A DNA stretch of 64,000 nt from Ailurus styani (Eukaryota; Chordata; Mammalia; Carnivora; Ailuridae). The stretch is from assembly GCA_002007465.1 (NCBI GenBank), contig LNAC01000377.1, positions 1,103,349-1,167,348 of the forward strand, written 5' to 3'. Shown in pieces: positions 57,102 through 64,000 of the stretch. The stretch's first letter is position 1; each line of letters opens with the position of its first letter. Made by a program: the position numbers and the translations under genes. The notes under the pieces were generated by a model, which saw only the letters and a list, made by a program, of their open reading frames with translations, ran no database searches and was not told the DNA's origin.

Positions 57102-58074
57102 ATGGAAAATGCCAACCAGACTGTCTCTGTGACGGAGTTTATTCTCCTGGGCCTCTCAGCCCACCCAAAGCTGGAGAAAACCTTCTTTGTGCTCATCCTC
57201 CTGATGTACCTGGTGATCCTGCTGGGCAACGGGGTCCTCATCCTGGTGACTGTGTCTATCTCCCGTNCTTGACTCCCGCCTGCACACACCCATGTACTTC
57301 TTCCTGGGGAACCTCTCCTTCCTGGACATCTGCTACACAACTTCCTCAGTCCCCCTCATTCTCGACAGCTTCCTGACCCCCAGGAAAACCATCTCCTTCT
57401 CAGCCTGTGCGGTGCAGATGTTTCTCTCCTTTGCCATGGGAGCCACAGAGTGTGTGCTTCTAGGCATGATGGCATTTGACCGCTACGTGGCCATCTGTAA
57501 CCCCCTTATTTACCCTGTGGTCATGAGTAAGGCTGCCTATGTGCCCATGGCTGCCAGCTCCTGGGCAGCTGGAAGTGCTGCCTCTGTGGTTCAAACATCC
57601 CTTGCAATGAGGCTTCCCTTCTGTGGGAACAACATCATCAACCACTTTACCTGTGAGATTCTGGCTGTTCTGAAGTTGGCCTGTGCTGACATCTCCATCA
57701 ATGTGATTAGTATGGGAGTGACAAATGTGATTTTTCTGGGGGTCCCAGTTCTGTTCATCTTTGTCTCCTATATCTTCATCCTTGCCACCATCCTAAGGAT
57801 CCCCTCAGCTGAGGGGAGGAAAAAGGCCTTCTCTACCTGCTCTGCCCATCTTGCAGTTGTGGTTGTCTTCTACGGGACCATCCTCTTCATGTATGGGAAG
57901 CCCAAATCCAAGGACCCCCTGGGGGCAGACAAGCAGGATGTTTCAGACAAGCTCACCTCCCTCTTCTATGGGGTGGTGACTCCTATGCTCAACCCCATCA
58001 TCTACAGTCTGAGGAACAAGGACGTGAAGGCTGCTGTGAGGAACCTGATGAATAAGAAATGCTTTACCCAATGA
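57102..58074 (+). CDS. OR2S2: Olfactory receptor, OR2S2-like (copy 4), frame broken at an N
   Basis: A class II olfactory receptor starting at MENANQT (ATG 57102; glycosylation site NQT 5-7) and ending in KKCFTQ (stop 58072-58074). As written, 13 extra bases (57254-57266) and an N at 57267 break the frame after VLILVTV in helix 1. The downstream part from [13 protein letters not shown] is open to the end (260 codons from 57292). Without the 13 bases the length is exactly 319 codons plus stop, as in the paralogues. The extra bases look like a garbled copy of the adjacent text, so the break is probably an assembly error, not a real pseudogene. The motif after helix 3 reads NPLIYP where the other copies have NPLRYP. 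Helices 4-7 are closest to copy 1, while the start resembles copy 2. Confidence 0.88.
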
Positions 58075-60639
58075 TATCTGGAGGACAAATATCCCGATAG
58101 TTCTGTGCTCTTGGCTCTTACTCCCATGAATCTCAGAAGAACGTATCCCCATAGAAGAGATATGTGAAGAATGACCACCAGAAAATAGAATTACATACCT
58201 AATGGAGAATTTTGGCTATTACTGGACACAAATTCTAAACATGATGAAACCTAAAACCTGGCGTGGTGGGACTTAAGGGGATCAAATGGGTGCTACTAAA
58301 AAAACAAGTAGTGATTTTCTGGTTCCCTTCTGGGCACATCCGAATTCGCCCTTATGAGCAGTTGCTTCATTGTTTTGGGGAAAACAGCTTAATGTTCTTT
58401 TGAGTTACATGAAGATCCAAGATCCTTCTGTGCAAAGAAGGTGTGGAAAACAGTGTAGGGCAAAACTTCATGATACAACAGCATAAAAAATTGTCTGCAT
58501 TAGAGATAAAACGGCACATCTTTCAATGTTGTTTTTCTAAGCAGCCGGGCTAAGACTGTAGATGAGAATGAAGTTGGCTTTTTACTTCCCCTGAGACTCA
58601 GAGGAACTGGGATCATATAGATTCCATGTAGAGTATTTCCTTTGAGGGCAAGTAAGCCGGATCCTACAAATGCATGTGGAAGATCTTAGCCCAGGAGCAC
58701 TCACAGCTGATATCTGGGTTTAAGCTTCATTTCCCTGCCCTCAGTAAGTTTTACATATTTAAGTATATAGTCTGGCCCTATAGTCTGGAGAGTTAGAGGA
58801 TGGATCTGTGGGAGAGAGCAGAGCAGGAGCACCATGGGACCAGCAGAAGATGGGGAAAGGTGGCTGACTGAGGAGAAGTGGAATGATAAAACTGAAAGGC
58901 AGAACCAATTCACTGAGCACCTGAGAAGGGGTCCAGAGGTGTAATGTGTGAGGATCTCAGTCACTAGAGATACAAAAGGGGACAAAGATTCTGTGAGGGA
59001 GTGAACTCTGAATGACTCTTTTTCCTTGAGGTAACTGGAGGTCTATTTTTTCCTGAGAATCAAAATTTCCTGATGAAAACAAATGCCCCCTGCTTGCCTT
59101 GCTTGGGTGTCCTGGGCTTCTCCTTTCTGAGACGTGGCCAGCCACCCCCTTCAGCCCTACAGCACTCTCCTGTTCACACTGGGCAGAAACATGGTTGCAG
59201 GTCACTGCCTGTGTGGGCCCTTACATAGTCTCTCTGGCTATTCCTGTCTCACCATTTCAAACCCAGTATTATCTGTCCCACTCTGATGTGAATTTGCCTT
59301 TCCCTGTTGAGCACAGAGCCCATCTATGTCCTTCTTAGCTCACTACAGAGAGGATGACATCAATTTGGGATTGATTCCATCCTTTATAAGTCAAGAATTG
59401 ACTGAAAAATGAAACATACTTGCAGAGCAAAATTCCTTTTCAAAATACTTCATTTTACTAGTTTTGACTTAGAAAACTGCAACTAGTTTCCACTCATATC
59501 TTTCTATAGGACTCTCTCTAGGACTCCTTTGGCGGATGAAAGTGCTCCCCTCAGAAAGCCTTCAGCTGTCACTCTCCATCAGGTATTAGCTAAAGAGTGC
59601 TCTCAGCTAAACAGAGCTGACTCCCCCAAGGTCATGCCCCCTTCCTTAGGGCAGCCCATATCAATGACTGACTGATGAAGAGAGGTAATCATCTTGTCCT
59701 TACTCAGGATACTTCTGAAGGGTGATCCTACTGCCAGAGTTCCCCATGGGGTTGGCCGAGGCCTTTATTGAGACTACATCACAGGCCAACTCCTCTCTCT
59801 GCCCAATCCTGCTTTCTCACCCTCCCTTCCACCAGTGTTGATCCCAAGTACGCTCCCTAATAAACATTATACACCACCATCTCCATACCAGAGTCTGCCT
59901 CCTGGCAAACTCAAACTGTGACATCATGTGAACTCCATTGTTCACATAATGCATATATTCTTTTTTCAGAATCCATGGACACTGGCAATCCTCACAAAAA
60001 TCATGTATAATACTTGTGTTAGCAACAGAAGCTTTGAAACCAGAACTTGGTTAGGTTCCATTTCCTCTATTTATCAACTTGCCTTGAAGTTTGTTTTATA
60101 TTGTAGCTAACTTCTCTGAAATCTGCCTACCACCTCCTTAGTTCAGTGTTTCCCATTCCCATTTTTTGCCGTGAACCACATAGAGAATAATGGGATTTGC
60201 ATGGTACCCTGGAATAGGTAGAGGGTGAAGGCAATTCACCTGGGGGATTAAGTCACAATATGTCCTGCTTAATGACTCCAGGGGGACTCTAAGCTTGGCA
60301 TATCTGGACCCTGTAGCAAACTAACTAGAAAGTTCTGCCAGAGGCAAGGTGTTTCCTCCTTAGTAACTAATGAGAGGATGGTAGTGCCCCTTCCCCTGGG
60401 CATAGATGATTGGACTACTGACCAAAACAGAGCTAATCATATTTTCTCTCCAAGGAATAGGAATGTGGATATAAAGACCCTTGTTAGTTGTCACAGGTCT
60501 CTTGAGCTGAGAGACCACATAAATGCAGGACTAATGCAGCTATGTGCCTTGCAAGGAAGAGAAACCTGGTCTGCAGAGAAATGACAAATCAAATGCTCAA
60601 AGAGAACTGTACAACACATCACCCAAGACATGGAGAACT
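58075..60639. other. Intergenic 3' of OR copy 4, no gene
   Basis: No gene is recognised. About 59840-59930 (AATAAACATTATACACC ... CTGGCAAACTCAAACTGTGA) resembles the 3' end of an old LTR. Confidence 0.45.
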
Positions 60640-60965
60640 TCTCTTTCATTTATGGAAAAATTTAAATCTACAAAAAAGTAGAGAAGATAATAGAGTGAAT
60701 CCTTAGGTATTCATGTCCCAGATTCAACAACGAGCTATTCATGACCAGTCTTGCTCATCTATAACTCCAAAGATTATTTCTCCCTCTCCTGAATTATTCT
60801 GAAATAAATCCTGGATATTCGTAGCATATCATCCTTAAATATTTCTGTATTTAACTCTAAAAATGATTAGTACTCTTCTAAAATCTAAATAAATTACCAT
60901 TATCATACCTAAAACTCACACTAATTCCTTGAAATCATCAATTATCCAGCATTTTCTATTTCCCC
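60640..60965. repeat. Ancient L1M-type fragment
   Basis: CAGATTCAACAACGAGCTAT, CTGAAATAAATCCTGGATAT, ATTACCATTATCATACCTAA and TTCCTTGAAATCATCAATTA form the same old L1-related text as around 12.4 kb. Family name uncertain. Confidence 0.45.
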
Positions 60966-62240
60966 AAATGTCTTTAAAATGCTGTAATTATTTCAGTTTG
61001 CTTATTTGAGCCAAAATCCAAATGCAACCACCAGTTTATTATAAAAGGATGTAATTTAAGAATAGCTAGATGGAAGAGATGCATAGGGCAAGGTATGGGT
61101 AAGGGTGCAGAGTTTCCATGCCCTCTCTGCTCTCCCCCATGTTCACTGTTCCCCAACCCAGAGGTTCTCTGAACCCCAACCTTTTGGGGTTTTTTTTTGC
61201 AAGATTCACTACATAGGCACAATTGACTAAATCATTGGCCATTAGTGGTTGTTTCAATCTCCAGTTCCTTTCTCTGACCTGGAAACTGGGGATGGGAATG
61301 GAGGTGGTGGGACTGAAAGTTCCAACACTCTATTCAAGGTTGGTCCCCCGGACAAACAGCCTCCATTCTTAGTTGTTTTCCAAAAGTCACCTCATTAACA
61401 TAAACCCTGGTGTGGTTAAAAGGGGTTTGTAATGAATAATAAGACACCATTTCACCTTTATGGCTCTGAAGTGTTTCTCAGGAATTGAGGAAAGGGGACT
61501 AGACATTATAACAAAGGTGCTCCCATTGCTCTTGTTCAGGAAATTCCAAGGGTTTTGGGAGATATGAACCAGGAATCTTTGACAAAGACCAAATATATAT
61601 GAGAAATATATTTTGGTCATCTGAATGAATATATACTTATCTGTTACAGTGTCACATTACTACAATTTACTGATTACAGTTCTATAGTGTCTGTCCCTGT
61701 ATTTCCTATAAATTGATGATTAGGTCTAGATAGTTGAGAAGTTTTTGTTTTAGTGTAATTATGAGCTCATGGCTCCTGAGATCTTCTGATATGACCCTAG
61801 TATCTTTTATGGCTTCCTTGCTTTCTGGTATGTCAAGATATCATAGGCTCAACATTCACAGTTCCTTTCCAGACATGGAAATAACCATTTTCTCTAAGAA
61901 GCTTTTGTTTCCTTCAGTGGGGACTGGTATTTAGAAACCACAATCTGGGTGCCAACGGTGCTAATGAGTTTATCATAGTTTCTAGGCCTTTCCATGGAGA
62001 GAGGAAATATATGTAAATATAAAATACTTATACATATATAAAATTCATACCTATAATTTCTACAGAATTTTTACTTAACCTATTGATTAGGTTATCTCTT
62101 TCCATGTACAATCTCATTCCAGGAAAGTATGGAGAGGGCTTAAAGTTGTTAGAGGCAGTTAGTTAGGTTCTGACAGGATGCCTGGAATCTAGCAAAGAGA
62201 AAGTTACAGCTAAGTAAAGTCAGGGGTCTATCCTGGCAGC
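60966..62240. other. Intergenic, no gene
   Basis: Nothing recognised. Confidence 0.5.
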
Positions 62241-62640
62241 ACTCTAAAACAAAACAACAGAAAACCAGATTAAACCAGACAGCCCCAAGATGGCTGACAA
62301 AGTCTCCTCCCTAAGGAAGCCATGACAGAAAACCCTGACCAAGTAAGGAAGAAAAGGCACATAACCCACATTCCTGGAAAAGACCACCTGCTTTGAAGAA
62401 AATTTCTACCTGTGAGTAATGAATATTCCAGCCCTTTGTTAACAACTGTTGATTAAAGATAGAAATCTAAACCTCAGTGGGTGCAGCACTCCCTTGAGTT
62501 CACCTGCTCTCACATCTAGAGAGTTAATAATGAGATTTAATAAACTCTCCTGTTTGTACTCCTCATCTGCTGTGTTGTGTGTTGTGTCTGTCCTCAAATT
62601 CTTTCTCGTGATAAGACCAAGAGCCCCCAGCAGTATCTTT
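62241..62640 (+). mobile_element. Probable class I ERV LTR
   Basis: CAGATTAAACCAGACAGCCC, CCAAGATGGCTGACAAAGTC, then a TTTAATAAACTCTCCTGTTT polyadenylation region and GTGTTGTGTCTGTCCTCAAA look like the U3-R-U5 order of a gammaretrovirus-type LTR. I cannot fix the TG/CA ends or a target duplication. A 185-codon minus-strand frame (62439-62996) lies antisense to it and is not a gene. Confidence 0.5.
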
Positions 62641-64000
62641 TGGATGGGCTGTGTCAAGGCGTCGGAGCTTGAGGTATCCCCAGTCTCCCAAGCAACAGTT
62701 GTACTAGCATAGTAAGATATTAAGAGCTGTGGGCACAGCTCCTGTAAAGAACAGATGTGAGTCAGGTTGTCACTGTGATATGTGTCCTGATTCCTATGTG
62801 CCTGGCAGTATTGGGGCCAATCATTACAGTTGAGGCAATGGTGTGGGTCCTCCCACTTGTACCTGAGCTTTCCACAGGAGACCCAAGTCCATGAGTGGAG
62901 TACTGAGGGATGACAGGCTGTGGAAGAGTTGCAAGAGAAACCGAAGGTGGGGAGAGAGAGAGAGAGACTCCAAACCCGAAACTCAAGGCATCGCAAAGCT
63001 CAGAGGTGACTTTCCAAAACAGGAGCAGTCACCCACCCCTGTTCACCATAGATGGCCTCCAACAAAGAGAGGTACATGCTACAGACAAGTAAGGTGGCAG
63101 ATTATCTTTGAATAGGGCCAGAAGTCCTGAGTTCTGTGAGCTTGTTCTGCTCAAGATAGATGTTTCCAGTATTTAAGAGCTACTTAGAAAAGAGAGGTTT
63201 GTTACATATCTGAAAGACTGGAGCCATAGCCAGAAGCTAGGTATCTGGAACCAAGGATCCCCTAGGTTTTAAAGCCATACTTCGTTACGGTTTACATTGT
63301 CTTGTTATTTATTTATAAAATGCAGAAATATTCTACTGGGCCAATATGTTATATACATTATAAAATGTCTGCAAAATAAAAATTTTAAAAGATGGGATAA
63401 AAGTAAAAATATAAAAAGAAGAGTTACCATGGAGCACAGAAGAAAACAAGAGTAGGTCACAAATTCATTAATAATTTATTCAGCAACTCTCCTTTGAATG
63501 CCTACCATAAACCAGGTCCAGTTTTTATACTTAGGATACATTTATAAACAATGTAGAAAAAAGTCCTTGCCTCTGTGAAACTTGCATTCTTGTGGATGGA
63601 AACAGACAAGAAACAATGACTAACACATATAAGAAAATAATAGAGGATGTTAGAAACCGCACAGAATCAGGACTGGGGCCTATAGGAGGACTGAACACAT
63701 GCACCTGATTTTACTCCCTCCTGAAACAGAAAAACTACAGGGTTTTGTTGTTGTTGTTGTTGTTTGTTTTCTTTTCTTTTTTCTAAATGGCAAACTGCAA
63801 GGTTAAGAAGGGGGACATCAGAGTGATAACATTTTGAGGGCTGGAAAGTGGATGGACTAGTCATCATTTCTAAGGCAGATCTGAGACAGCCAAATCCTGA
63901 GCCAGAAACAGGAAGAGTGCTGTGCTACAAACGGATCTCAAGCACTGAGGAGCCACTGCACCAGGTCCCTCTAGCTCCTGGGGCGAAGGGGTGCTGCTAA
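62641..64000. other. Intergenic, no gene
   Basis: No gene is recognised. A short (GTT)n run lies at about 63744-63766 and a (GA)n run at about 62950-62966. HRCT1 or SPAAR, which I would expect further along if human gene order holds, are not seen. Confidence 0.5.

Noticed and set aside
62439..62996. 185-codon minus-strand open frame
   Set aside because: It starts at TTG, has no internal ATG and runs antisense through a probable ERV LTR.
58075..64000. HRCT1 or SPAAR coding sequence
   Set aside because: Expected nearby if human gene order holds, but no histidine-rich or SPAAR-like frame is visible before the window ends.
1..64000. CRISPR arrays, operons or other prokaryotic systems
   Set aside because: The repeats are all mammalian SINE, LINE, LTR or simple repeats. 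No evenly spaced direct repeats and no bacterial gene layout.

Overview
The window is vertebrate nuclear DNA from a carnivoran mammal, most likely a mustelid-type caniform. The key sign is at least 24 tRNA-Lys-derived carnivore SINEs (SINEC/CAN-SINE), most on the minus strand and several nearly identical to each other. Carnivore LINE-1 3' ends, MIR, L2, MLT1 and hAT MER5-type fragments lie around them. Genes are sparse and no prokaryotic feature is present.

Left part (1-11.6 kb): the first coding exon of RECK is on the minus strand (11273-11372). It sits in a CpG island with GC boxes, and everything to its left is RECK intron 1, filled with repeats. RECK exon 2 was not found.

Middle and right (26.7-58.1 kb): four single-exon olfactory receptor genes of the OR2S2 type. 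One is on the minus strand (26761-27705, 314 aa). Three are on the plus strand: 37911-38867 and 45234-46190, both 318 aa, and 57102-58074, about 319 aa once a 13-base insertion next to an assembly N is discounted. From memory, the human region is 9p13.3, with one OR2S2 divergent from RECK, so this looks like the syntenic block with a local OR expansion. Genes 2 and 3 share a 321-bp tract of perfect identity bounded by strongly diverged 5' ends, 3' ends and flanks, which is a clear sign of interlocus gene conversion.

The rest is intergenic. It includes a minus-strand processed retrocopy with a 14-bp target duplication (40464-41461), a solo LTR with a 4-bp duplication (9188-9525), an ERVL remnant split by an old L1 that is itself split by a younger L1 and two SINEs (48.4-51.3 kb), and an antisense 69-bp L1 tail inside another L1 (19.5 kb). 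Two single Ns (55347, 57267) each sit at a duplicated or garbled junction and look like unresolved contig joins. I found no new biological system. The most interesting signals are the OR gene-conversion mosaic and the assembly-linked frameshift in the fourth OR.
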